From: Candidatus Latescibacterota bacterium
GTDB taxonomy: Bacteria; Krumholzibacteriota; Krumholzibacteriia; Krumholzibacteriales; WJIX01
NCBI GenBank assembly: GCA_030643145.1
Contig: DAOWMJ010000097.1
Span: forward strand, 1 to 7,425
Length of the DNA: 7,425 nt
Direction: 5' to 3'
Part shown: piece by piece, positions 1-6,918 of the stretch
How positions within the stretch are numbered: position 1 is the stretch's first letter
How the letters are laid out: each line of letters begins with the position of its first letter
The notes under the pieces: model-generated
Seen by the model: only the letters and a program-made list of their open reading frames with translations
Database searches by the model: none
Told to the model about the DNA's origin: nothing
Translations under genes and position numbers: made by a program

Positions 1-1470
1 ATTCCCCCGATGCCCGGAGAGTATTTTGATATTGTACTCTTCTCGAACACAGCGCCGATTATAGAAAAAAGGTATGTGCTAAGCCTGCCGCCCGGCAAGC
101 TGCTTCATTCAGAAGTCTATAACGGTCCCCTTTATTCCAGCACTACCTATTCCGGTGATAGAACAGAGTACGCGTGGTGGGGGCTTAACCTCCCTGCGCG
201 AATTCATGAACCCAGCCAGCCGGCCCAGAGCGATTATGTCGCGAAGGTTGTTATGGCGACCGTTAAGGACTGGGAGGCAAAGAGCAGCTGGTTCTTTGAC
301 ATTAACCGAGACCAGTTCGAGGTTACTGAAGCGATCAAAGCAAAAGTGGAAGAAATTTTCCGTGAGGCGAATCTTTCAAATGCATCGGAGGAGCGCAAGG
401 CGGAAGCGCTGCTTCACTGGACAGCTCAAAATATCCGCTATAGCGGGCAGACGATGGGTGAGGGGGAGGGGTTTACCCTCCATTCCGGCTCGATGATCTT
501 TGAACAACGCAGCGGTGTATGCAAAGATATCGCCGGCATGCTGATTACAATGATGCGGGCCGCGGGAATGGACAGTTACGGCGCTATGACTATGGCCGGG
601 AGCCGGATCGACGATGTGCCCGCCGATCAGTTCAATCATTGTGTATGCGCGCTGCGCAAGGCTGACGGTTCCTTCGAGATGTACGATCCGACGTGGGTGC
701 CGTTTAACAACAATATCTGGTCGCTGCTGGAGGCCGAACAGCACTATCTGGTCGGTACTCCCGGAGGGGAAACGCTTGACAGGATAGCCTACAGCTCTCC
801 TGAGGAATCCCCGTTAACTATTATTCATAAAGCAAAACTGCATGGCGACGGCACCCTGGAGGGGACATTCAGGCTTTCCGGATCGGGCGCGCTCGACAGC
901 AGATTACGTGGAATCATTGCCAACAGCCACCTCGGGGAACTCGATTTAACAATCGCCGGGCTACTCGCTCCCATAAGTAACCGCGTCGAGCGGATAAAAT
1001 ATAAGTTTCTTAAACCCGACGATTTCAGCCGGGACATGTGGATTACAATCAATTATTATATTCCCCGCTTCGCCCTTCGGGTAGAGGAGGGATACGAATT
1101 TACCAGTCCTCTGATGAAACTGGTGCTTAACAACGGCCGTCTTTTCCGCGCCGCGTCCACCAGTTGGAATGAAAAACGCGAAACAGATCTCTTCTTATAT
1201 TACACTCAACTTATCGATGGAACTGAGACGATCAAAATGCCGAAGGGCTATAAAACCGTTGATCCTCCCTTCTCCAGGGAGATTGATCAAAGATACGCGT
1301 ATTTTAAGGGTACGAGCCGAATGGATGGCCGTGACCTTGTGATTAATCATCGCGCCGAGATACGAAGGCGGCAAATTCCGCCGGACGGATACGACGGATT
1401 CAAAGAGGCAATCGATCAGGCAAAAAAATGGAGCGAAGAAATCTTTCATATTGAGAAAGGGGGCAAATAA
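1..1470 (+). CDS. DUF3857/transglutaminase-like envelope protein, 5'-truncated by the window edge
   Basis: The reading frame is open through base 1, so the ATG at base 10 is probably internal. Compared with the next gene, whose nucleophile is Cys340, this one has its Cys at residue 171 counted from the base-10 ATG, so about 170 residues are missing upstream. Residues 68-94 look like the end of the DUF3857 domain (a proline-rich segment, then a Trp-containing helix). The transglutaminase-like core follows, with a readable triad: Cys171 in SGVCKDIAGML, His210 in QFNHCV and Asp226 in MYDPTW. Residues about 265-480 resemble the DUF3858-type C-terminal region. The family has the papain-like cysteine fold and is usually secreted or periplasmic. 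Its substrates are mostly unknown, and it may be a protease or a transglutaminase. With the triad complete I infer an active enzyme. The TAA overlaps the next start, indicating translational coupling. Confidence 0.85.
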   Translation: MPPMPGEYFDIVLFSNTAPIIEKRYVLSLPPGKLLHSEVYNGPLYSSTTYSGDRTEYAWWGLNLPARIHEPSQPAQSDYVAKVVMATVKDWEAKSSWFFDINRDQFEVTEAIKAKVEEIFREANLSNASEERKAEALLHWTAQNIRYSGQTMGEGEGFTLHSGSMIFEQRSGVCKDIAGMLITMMRAAGMDSYGAMTMAGSRIDDVPADQFNHCVCALRKADGSFEMYDPTWVPFNNNIWSLLEAEQHYLVGTPGGETLDRIAYSSPEESPLTIIHKAKLHGDGTLEGTFRLSGSGALDSRLRGIIANSHLGELDLTIAGLLAPISNRVERIKYKFLKPDDFSRDMWITINYYIPRFALRVEEGYEFTSPLMKLVLNNGRLFRAASTSWNEKRETDLFLYYTQLIDGTETIKMPKGYKTVDPPFSREIDQRYAYFKGTSRMDGRDLVINHRAEIRRRQIPPDGYDGFKEAIDQAKKWSEEIFHIEKGGK

Positions 1471-1472
1471 TG
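1454..1472 (+). promoter_or_regulatory. RBS and TAATG stop-start overlap coupling the tandem pair
   Basis: GAAAGGGGG lies just ahead of the overlapping TAATG at 1468-1472. The purine-rich site sits inside the end of the first gene, and the stop and start share one base. This fixes the start of the second gene and points to one transcript with coupled translation. Confidence 0.75.
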
Positions 1473-3389
1473 AGATCAATACGAACCGGCAGTTCAGTTA
1501 TCAGTCAAATATTTCTTTTGCTTATTATAGCTGCTCCACTCTTCGCGGAATCGATGGGTGTCTCGGATGGACACGATCTTGACAGGCTTTGGGCTCAAGC
1601 TGAAAAAGAGTTTGATCTTTCCAGCCAGGATGCTGTTCTGCTTCTCGAAAGCAGGCATATTACTATCCTGGAGAGCGGGGGTTTGCGCGCACGTATACAT
1701 CGCGTTGTCTGGATTGGGACTGAAACAGGAATCAGAGACTACGCGGATCTGAGAGTTCCATATAATTCGGCCGCTTCAAGTTTGAAAGTAATTAAGCTTC
1801 GCACTTGGCGCGATGAAAAATGGTGGCCGGACAAGACGAAAATCAGTTCAATTGCCGTTGTAGAGACACTTCCCTTCGAGTTGACCGGAGCGGATGATTA
1901 TACCGACATACGGGAAACGATGCTCCTGCACGATGGTGTGGAGATACCCTGTATTATGGAAACTGTCTATGAGATAGAGGAGTTCTCAGGGGCGAAATAC
2001 GGCAGCGACGCCCTCTGGGTATTCCCGCGACACGATTCCGCGGTTCTTGTAGAATATAATATCACTATTCCAGAGGATTACTCCTTTCATTTTATCAATG
2101 GAAACGACGCTCCAGTGCCCGAGGTGAACCGTAACGCTGAGAAGAAGGCGACTTACCGGTGGAAGATGGAGAAGGTCGGCAGGCTGGGATCCCCTCGTAT
2201 CGCAGATCCCGCGAGTTACGCCCCTTACCTGGTATGGTCAACATGGAAAGACTGGGATCGGCTTGGCCGGAAGATCACGTCGAACTTTGATGAAGCCGCC
2301 TGTTTGAACGGCGCGCTCGTCGACACTTTGGCTCAGTGCATAGAAGATGAGCCGGGGACGGCGTCGAAGGCGCGCGCGGTAGTTGATCTTGTTAACGAAT
2401 ACACCAGCGGCATTCATTATAATTCCCGTTTCTGGTTTCTCTCCCCGCGTCCGGCGGAGCGAACATGGGAGACTGCGTATGGACACTGCCTCGACAGGGC
2501 AGTGCTCGCGGCTGCTCTGCTGCGCGAAGCAGGTTTGAACGCTGAACCAATTTACCGTTCGGAGCGATACATCGACCACAGTGTCCCCGGGCTCTCCAGG
2601 TTTAGAGAGATCGGCCTTGTGGTGAGCGGCGGCAGCTTTAAGGGCTTTTATGACCCAGCTGAGGGAAAACTGTACGAAGGATTGCGTCCATTACACGGGT
2701 GGGTAGTATGGGAGCCGGGAAGTGGAGATGCTCCGCGCATGCTCCAGGACTCAGGAACTGTCAGCATGTTAAATTTAATTCTGACCCTTAAGCCCGGTGA
2801 GGGAAAAAGCTGGGATGGTACTGGATTTTTTAACGCGGATGGACTCTTCTGTCCATACGACGAAATGGCCGGATTGCGCGGTGAAGCTGCGGCATTTATC
2901 GGCAAGATGGCAAGCTCGGTACTCGAGGGAACGGATGTGAGCGGTTTTAACCCGGAAATTTTCAATCCCGGCCTTGTGAACGGAGGCTTCGAATTTAAGG
3001 TAAAGGGGGAGGATCCCGACCAGCGGGGGCGTACACGCATTACAATCGGAGATCCCGCGGGAGGTATTATCAGTAATCTTCCATCGGATGTCCATCTCTA
3101 TCATGAACGGCGAACATCTCCGGTTTTATTGCGGGGAAAAATGATTCAGCGGATCCGGCTGCGCATTAAGACAGATGAAAAAGAGATTGTCTATCTGCCG
3201 GAAGCAAAGGAGATTGAGAACGAAGCTGGGCGTTATATTCTCAGTGTCAGGAAAGAAGAGGGTTGGGTGACTATCGACCGTGAACTTTCGCTCAATGCCA
3301 GGGCGATCGGGACCGAGATGTGGCCTGAACTGCGCGCGCTTCTACTCGAGGAAACAGATTCCGCCGGCAGGACGATTCTCCTGAAGTGA
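1470..3389 (+). CDS. DUF3857/transglutaminase-like secreted protein with His-to-Glu in the triad
   Basis: This is a complete 639-residue gene, the usual size for this family. The ATG shares one base with the upstream TAA, and a purine-rich site (GAAAGGGGG, 1454-1462) precedes it. Residues 1-26 form a signal peptide: basic start, hydrophobic IFLLLIIAAPLF core, likely cleavage after PLFA. Residues about 50-270 match the beta-rich DUF3857 domain. The transglutaminase-like core has Cys340 (YGHCLDRAVLAAALLREAGL) and Asp395 (GFYDP). At the expected His position, 40 residues after Cys, the sequence reads SRFREIGLVV with Glu380, whereas the upstream paralogue reads QFNHCVCAL. Residues about 550-639 are DUF3858-like (YLPEAKEIENEAGRY, WPELRALLLEE). 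I infer a periplasmic or surface protein that has probably lost classical catalysis and may bind a substrate or partner. His370, ten residues earlier, could compensate only if the loop is rearranged. Confidence 0.88.
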   Translation: MRSIRTGSSVISQIFLLLIIAAPLFAESMGVSDGHDLDRLWAQAEKEFDLSSQDAVLLLESRHITILESGGLRARIHRVVWIGTETGIRDYADLRVPYNSAASSLKVIKLRTWRDEKWWPDKTKISSIAVVETLPFELTGADDYTDIRETMLLHDGVEIPCIMETVYEIEEFSGAKYGSDALWVFPRHDSAVLVEYNITIPEDYSFHFINGNDAPVPEVNRNAEKKATYRWKMEKVGRLGSPRIADPASYAPYLVWSTWKDWDRLGRKITSNFDEAACLNGALVDTLAQCIEDEPGTASKARAVVDLVNEYTSGIHYNSRFWFLSPRPAERTWETAYGHCLDRAVLAAALLREAGLNAEPIYRSERYIDHSVPGLSRFREIGLVVSGGSFKGFYDPAEGKLYEGLRPLHGWVVWEPGSGDAPRMLQDSGTVSMLNLILTLKPGEGKSWDGTGFFNADGLFCPYDEMAGLRGEAAAFIGKMASSVLEGTDVSGFNPEIFNPGLVNGGFEFKVKGEDPDQRGRTRITIGDPAGGIISNLPSDVHLYHERRTSPVLLRGKMIQRIRLRIKTDEKEIVYLPEAKEIENEAGRYILSVRKEEGWVTIDRELSLNARAIGTEMWPELRALLLEETDSAGRTILLK

Positions 3390-3471
3390 AAAGTTTGGGT
3401 TATGGTTTCTCCAGCGCATGGCTCGGTTAATCTTCGCCGCGATATAGAAAAATAGCGTCAGTGTCAGAGTA

Positions 3472-5577
3472 TCATCCGCTGTTTGTCTTCTTTGTCGCTG
3501 TTCTTACCAGCATAACGCATAGTATCGTAAATATAACCACGCTGAACCAGCTTGCTTCGGTAAGTCCTCCAAGGAGTTTGGGACCGACAGCAAGCATTTT
3601 ATCTAGATCAAACCCTGTAAGTATAGCGAATAGAAGTCCGCCAAGGGCTCCGCCCGCGATAAGACCGCTGCTGAATAGCATTCCGGGGCCTGACTCTTCC
3701 TCTGCCTCTTTACCTCGATTGGAGAATTTATCAATACCCCACTTTAGTACTCCCCCGACAAAGATCGGAGTAGTGATTGAAAGGGGCAGATATACACCTA
3801 CCGCGAAGGCCAGAGCGCTTACTCCGCATAGTTCCATACCGATCGTCAGGGATATTCCCATCAGGATAAGTATCCATGGAAGACGCCGGTTTAAGACTCC
3901 GTCGATAACAGTTGCCATAAGACGAGCCTGAGGCGCCGGGAGCTTCGATGAACCGATTCCCGCTTCCTGGCGTATGATATGCGAGGGGTTCTCTTTTTCA
4001 ACTAGAAACTTTTCTCCGGTACCGGGACTGCCGTAAACATCATAATCCTTTCCTTCATGTTCAATCACTCTCTCCAGAGATGTGTAAGAGGGAATTCTGA
4101 AGGACGGGTCGGTGATAGTTTCCTTAACGGTAAAGGCGTTATTGAGGATAATGAGAGTGGCGCCCACAAGGAATATCGAGGTAAAAGCGCCGATTATATA
4201 TCCATACTCCTGTTTTCTTGGAGTACAACCGAGGAGATAACCGGTTTTGAGCGCCTGGGCGACATTCCCCGCGTTTGACGCGCAGATGCAGACAACGGAA
4301 CCGATCATAAGGGCTACGGCTGTGTATACGCCCCCTGTCCAGCCAACCGCGAGAAAGATCAGAGATGTTGCCATCAGGGTTGCTATTGTCATTCCCGAAG
4401 TCGGATTTGATGAAACGCCGATTTCACCTACAAGCCTGGATGATACTGTGGCAAAGAAAAAACCGAAGACGATAATCAGTATTGTTGCAATGAAGTTTCC
4501 GAAAAGATGTCCGGGATGAATTATGAAAGAGAGGAGTAGAAGAATCATAATAAACGCAAAGGCGATACCGAAAATAACAAATGTAATAGGTAGATCCTGA
4601 GATATCCTGCTTATTGCTTTTTTGGCTTCTTTCCCGCCGCGCAGTTCAGCTATTGAATCCCGGAAAGAGTGAATAATTGTGGGCAGAGCCTTGAAGAGAT
4701 TTATGACTCCGCCGGCCACAACAGCGCCTGCTCCGATGTAACGCACGTATTTGCTCCACAGGATTGAATAATTTGTTACCTCTCCTATGGTTTTTGTGAT
4801 TATTGTTCCGCCCTGGCTTATTTCTATGGGAATAGCGGCGCCGAAAAATTTAATAATGGGGATAAGAAGCATCCACGATATGAAACCTCCGGCCGCCATG
4901 ATTCCGGCTATCCTGGGCCCGATGATATATCCAACTCCTAAAAGCTCAGGGGAAACCTCGCAGTTCAGCGTGGCGCCATTATAAAATTTCGGGTTCCATA
5001 CCGGTGTTTCTTTCCAGAAGCGCCCGACAGTCATAATCAGTTTGTATAGGATGCCTATCCCCGCGCCCCAGAACACCGCTTTGGCGTGTGACCCACCTTT
5101 ATCCTTGCTCTTGATGACTTCGGCGCATGCTATACCCTCCGGATACGGAAGGACACCATGTTCGTGCTCAATAAGATAGCGTCTGAGTGGAATCAGAAAA
5201 AATACCCCCAGACAACCTCCGGCAAGAGCAACGACAAAGATCTTTGTTATATCGAGCTGGAAACCGAGGAAAATAAGAGCGGGGAGTGTAAATATAACAC
5301 CCGCGGCGATTGATTCGCCGGCTGCTCCGGTAGTTTGCACCGTCGCCAGTTCCAGTACGGTGGCCTTTCGCTTGAACCCGGAGAAGAAGGCCATAGCGAT
5401 AATTGCTATTGGTATATTTACAGCAACCGTGAGCCCGGCTTTAAGGCCGAGGTATACTGTGACCGCGCTGAACAAAAGGCCCAGAACGGCGCCGAGCAAT
5501 ACAGCGCGTAAGGTGAATTCGGGCAGAAGTTTATCGGCCGGAATATAGGGCCTGAATTCCTGTTCTGTTTCGTTCAT
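3472..5577 (-). CDS. OPT family oligopeptide transporter
   Basis: A 701-residue polytopic inner-membrane protein of the bacterial OPT branch (TIGR00733-like), expected to import oligopeptides or metal-peptide chelates by proton coupling; the exact substrate cannot be read from sequence. Family signatures in order: the first membrane segment and loop LLFSAVTVYLGLKAGLTV (34-51), GAAGESIAAGV (84-94), LPYPEGIACAEVIK (143-156), VGEIGVSSNPTSGMTIATLM (383-402), SNAGNVAQALKTGYLLGCTP (434-453), LPAPQARLMATVIDG (546-560), GVYLPLSITTPIFVGG (594-609), and SGLIAGGALGGLLF near the end (637-650). Start: ATG at 5575-5577, preceded by AGGAAGGAA (complement of 5582-5590), a strong ribosome site. An unusually hydrophilic stretch lies at residues about 481-545. 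The gene converges on the transglutaminase-like pair with 82 bases between stop codons, and follows the nucleotidyltransferase gene by 71 bases on the same strand. Confidence 0.93.
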   Translation of the reverse strand: MNETEQEFRPYIPADKLLPEFTLRAVLLGAVLGLLFSAVTVYLGLKAGLTVAVNIPIAIIAMAFFSGFKRKATVLELATVQTTGAAGESIAAGVIFTLPALIFLGFQLDITKIFVVALAGGCLGVFFLIPLRRYLIEHEHGVLPYPEGIACAEVIKSKDKGGSHAKAVFWGAGIGILYKLIMTVGRFWKETPVWNPKFYNGATLNCEVSPELLGVGYIIGPRIAGIMAAGGFISWMLLIPIIKFFGAAIPIEISQGGTIITKTIGEVTNYSILWSKYVRYIGAGAVVAGGVINLFKALPTIIHSFRDSIAELRGGKEAKKAISRISQDLPITFVIFGIAFAFIMILLLLSFIIHPGHLFGNFIATILIIVFGFFFATVSSRLVGEIGVSSNPTSGMTIATLMATSLIFLAVGWTGGVYTAVALMIGSVVCICASNAGNVAQALKTGYLLGCTPRKQEYGYIIGAFTSIFLVGATLIILNNAFTVKETITDPSFRIPSYTSLERVIEHEGKDYDVYGSPGTGEKFLVEKENPSHIIRQEAGIGSSKLPAPQARLMATVIDGVLNRRLPWILILMGISLTIGMELCGVSALAFAVGVYLPLSITTPIFVGGVLKWGIDKFSNRGKEAEEESGPGMLFSSGLIAGGALGGLLFAILTGFDLDKMLAVGPKLLGGLTEASWFSVVIFTILCVMLVRTATKKTNSG

Positions 5578-5581
5578 GGGG

Positions 5582-5590
5582 TTCCTTCCT
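5582..5590 (-). promoter_or_regulatory. Ribosome binding site of the OPT transporter
   Basis: On the minus strand this reads AGGAAGGAA, followed by CCCC and then the ATG at 5577. It is a near-consensus Shine-Dalgarno sequence and supports this start for the 701-residue protein. Confidence 0.7.
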
Positions 5591-5648
5591 TTGAAATAAT
5601 GCTATCGATTCATTGTGACGCCAAAGGGTAAAACACGACATTAACAAT

Positions 5649-6239
5649 TTATAAAGATTTATCGATTAAATCTTTCACTTTATTTGTAATATCAGGCCTT
5701 TCTTTTATTTCGCACAAAGGGGTCAATTGTTTTAAGATATAATCCGTGTCTATATTTTTGCCTTGTTTTAAGATTATTCCTTCAACATCCAGCCAATCCT
5801 TTGTTCGGTCGGCAAATGATTTTAGAATAATAAGATCTTCAGCTGAACAGGTTGTCAAACTGCAATTCGGCAGAAAGGAAAATGGGGTCGCGCGTTTGAT
5901 CATTTGATTTTCAAATGGCAGCCCGGAAAGAGAAATATCTATCGAGATTCCATTTGAGGCATACAAGAGCAGGACCCTGTTTGATAACGCGAAATTTTCC
6001 GCGTCAGTAATTCGGGATTGAAATTCTTTCAACAGGATTTTAATATAATTTTCTTCGTTTCCAAACCCGCATAATAAACAGAGATCAATATCCTGAGTCA
6101 TTCGTATTTCACCCCATCGAAGCACTGCCATTCCTCCGATAAAGCAAAATGGCCAACCTTTCCCCGCCATATTTTCCTGAAATTCCAACCCCGCTTTAAA
6201 TAGTGAATTAATGGGATTTATTCTTTTGCTGTCGGTCAT
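5649..6239 (-). CDS. AbiEii/MNT-type nucleotidyltransferase, probable toxin-antitoxin-like module member
   Basis: A 196-residue soluble protein with the DNA polymerase beta-type nucleotidyltransferase signature: FIGGMAVLRWGE (33-44), Arg46, then TQDIDL with Asp50 and Asp52 as likely metal ligands, and a third acidic residue at Asp101 in ISIDISLSG. CSAEDLIILKSFADRTKDWLD (131-151) matches the helical segment after the catalytic core in AbiEii-like proteins, where Lys and Asp residues recur. Known relatives transfer nucleotides to tRNA or to a partner protein in AbiE, MenA/MenT and MNT-HEPN systems; the target here is unknown. The ATG at 6237-6239 has GAGGA close upstream (6241-6245), which also overlaps the stop of the preceding gene. 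Only 4 bases separate the two genes, so they are almost certainly co-transcribed. Sampled lines are about 30-40% G+C against about 50% in the OPT gene, which suggests acquisition. Confidence 0.85.
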   Translation of the reverse strand: MTDSKRINPINSLFKAGLEFQENMAGKGWPFCFIGGMAVLRWGEIRMTQDIDLCLLCGFGNEENYIKILLKEFQSRITDAENFALSNRVLLLYASNGISIDISLSGLPFENQMIKRATPFSFLPNCSLTTCSAEDLIILKSFADRTKDWLDVEGIILKQGKNIDTDYILKQLTPLCEIKERPDITNKVKDLIDKSL

Positions 6240-6243
6240 ATCC

Positions 6244-6480
6244 TCAGTCCGTCTGTTTGTTTAGTTTCATAAATATTCTCTGTTGCTCAACGAGGCCGCT
6301 GCTTAAGCGAATTTCGCGATGTTCAAACGCGTATTGTAACATTTCATTAAGAAAAAACTGATTTTTATTATAGTAATTTTCGGCTCTTAGTTCGTGCAAT
6401 CTAACCCTATCTAAAGCAGGTTTTGCCTTTTCCCAGGTTTCTATCCATTTTTCGATTTCTTTTCTTTTAGATTCTTTCAT
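6244..6480 (-). CDS. Small hypothetical protein paired with the nucleotidyltransferase
   Basis: A 78-residue, charged, mostly helical protein with no signal peptide or membrane segment. I place the start at the ATG 6478-6480 because GGAG (complement of 6490-6493) lies 9 bases upstream. The frame stays open to a TTG at 6529-6531, giving 95 residues, but that codon has a poorly spaced site. The N-terminal half is rich in Lys, Glu and Trp (EIEKWIETWEKAKPALDRVR, residues 8-27). The C-terminal half contains LSSGLVEQQRIFMKL (59-73). I recall similar short proteins with an SGLVEQQR-type motif next to AbiEii-like nucleotidyltransferases in diverse bacteria, without an assigned function. By position, as the small upstream gene of a two-gene operon, it could be an antitoxin or a substrate partner; this is inference. 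No DNA-binding motif is evident. A TATAAG -10-like element lies at 6520-6525 (minus strand), without a convincing -35. Confidence 0.7.
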   Translation of the reverse strand: MKESKRKEIEKWIETWEKAKPALDRVRLHELRAENYYNKNQFFLNEMLQYAFEHREIRLSSGLVEQQRIFMKLNKQTD

Positions 6481-6489
6481 ATTATTTTT

Positions 6490-6493
6490 CTCC
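6490..6493 (-). promoter_or_regulatory. RBS deciding the start of the small hypothetical gene
   Basis: GGAG on the minus strand, 9 bases before the ATG at 6480. No site of similar quality and spacing precedes the in-frame TTG at 6531, so the 78-residue form is preferred to the 95-residue form. Confidence 0.6.
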
Positions 6494-6724
6494 AAATATC
6501 GACAGCACTTCTTTGTAATCTTATAACTCAACTACCTTCAAGAAACCGATTGTGTCCTATTCTTGCCTACTTATATGCCCAAGGTCAACTATTTTTTCGG
6601 GCTGACAATCTTTGTTTAAACGGTGATTGTGACAGGCGGGTTTCCATATACACATGAAAGCCTGGAGATAATCTCTGGACTAAGTATGATGAAAAGTTTT
6701 AATATATAGAGATAATATGGGGGG

Positions 6725-6754
6725 TTTACAGTAAAACAATTGAAGATGTAACAT
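6725..6754 (+). promoter_or_regulatory. Possible sigma70-like promoter for sppA
   Basis: TTTACA (5 of 6 to the -35 consensus), 18-base spacer, TAACAT (4 of 6 to the -10 consensus). A transcript would begin near 6761 and have a leader of about 160 bases including the 6775-6795 hairpin. AT-rich DNA gives such matches by chance, and promoter consensus in this organism is unknown. Confidence 0.25.
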
Positions 6755-6774
6755 AAGAAGGGAAGGGAGCGTAT

Positions 6775-6795
6775 AGGTTATGTAGTCGATAACCT
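6775..6795 (+). repeat. Perfect 7-bp inverted repeat upstream of sppA
   Basis: AGGTTAT (6775-6781), 7-base loop, ATAACCT (6789-6795). It is not followed by a T-run, so it is not an intrinsic terminator. It could be a hairpin in the sppA leader or a dimeric operator. A second nested pairing follows at once: GGCA (6798-6801) with TGCC (6831-6834), enclosing GTCT (6802-6805) and AGAC (6812-6815). Confidence 0.55.
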
Positions 6796-6907
6796 TTGGC
6801 AGTCTATTACAAGACGATTGAAACAGGTGTTGCCGAAACGTCGTTAAATAACAGTAAGGTTTTTAAACTGTAAACGAGTAACAAATAATCTTCAACAGGA
6901 AAGGACT

Positions 6908-6912
6908 GGAGG
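6908..6912 (+). promoter_or_regulatory. Ribosome binding site of sppA
   Basis: GGAGG with a 6-base spacer before the ATG at 6919-6921. This is a near-ideal Shine-Dalgarno sequence and fixes the start of a gene whose 3' end lies outside the window. Confidence 0.8.
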
Positions 6913-6918
6913 TTCGAA

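Larger units (their letters stand above)
6481..6918. other. AT-rich intergenic region between two divergent transcription units
   Basis: About 440 bases with no convincing gene on either strand; possible starts are followed within a few codons by stops. It must hold the promoters of the minus-strand cassette (left) and of sppA (right). For sppA, a possible sigma70-type promoter is TTTACA (6725-6730), an 18-base spacer, then TAACAT (6749-6754); this is a weak match. Inverted repeats are at 6605-6630 (ACAATC/GATTGT arms, 14-base loop) and 6775-6795. The sampled line 6841-6900 is about 28% G+C. I see no tRNA, no transposon end and no clear terminator. Confidence 0.6.

Noticed and set aside
376..744. 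Minus-strand open frame opposite the first transglutaminase-like gene.
   Set aside because: It overlaps the conserved catalytic core on the other strand and shows no recognisable protein features.
3461..4519. Plus-strand open frames opposite the OPT gene (for example 3461-3931 and 4247-4519).
   Set aside because: They lie antisense to a strongly supported transporter; their translations are rich in Pro, Ser, Arg and Ile with no domain or good ribosome site.
5596..5624. TTGGCG-17-CATTAT promoter match ahead of the OPT gene.
   Set aside because: Only 4 of 6 in each box, and the predicted transcript start would fall within the ribosome binding site.
6481..6531. Longer form of the small hypothetical protein starting at a TTG.
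   Set aside because: The ATG at 6480 has a well-placed GGAG; the TTG has only a too-close AAGG.
6665..6716. Palindrome GAGATAATCTC (6665-6675) and a second GAGATAAT at 6709-6716.
   Set aside because: Short, AT-rich, with no further symmetry in the second copy; not enough to call an operator.
6763..6785. Minimal start-stop ORF (ATGTAG at 6780-6785) after a purine-rich AAGGGAG.
   Set aside because: A two-codon element is too easily met by chance in AT-rich DNA, and nothing else supports translation there.
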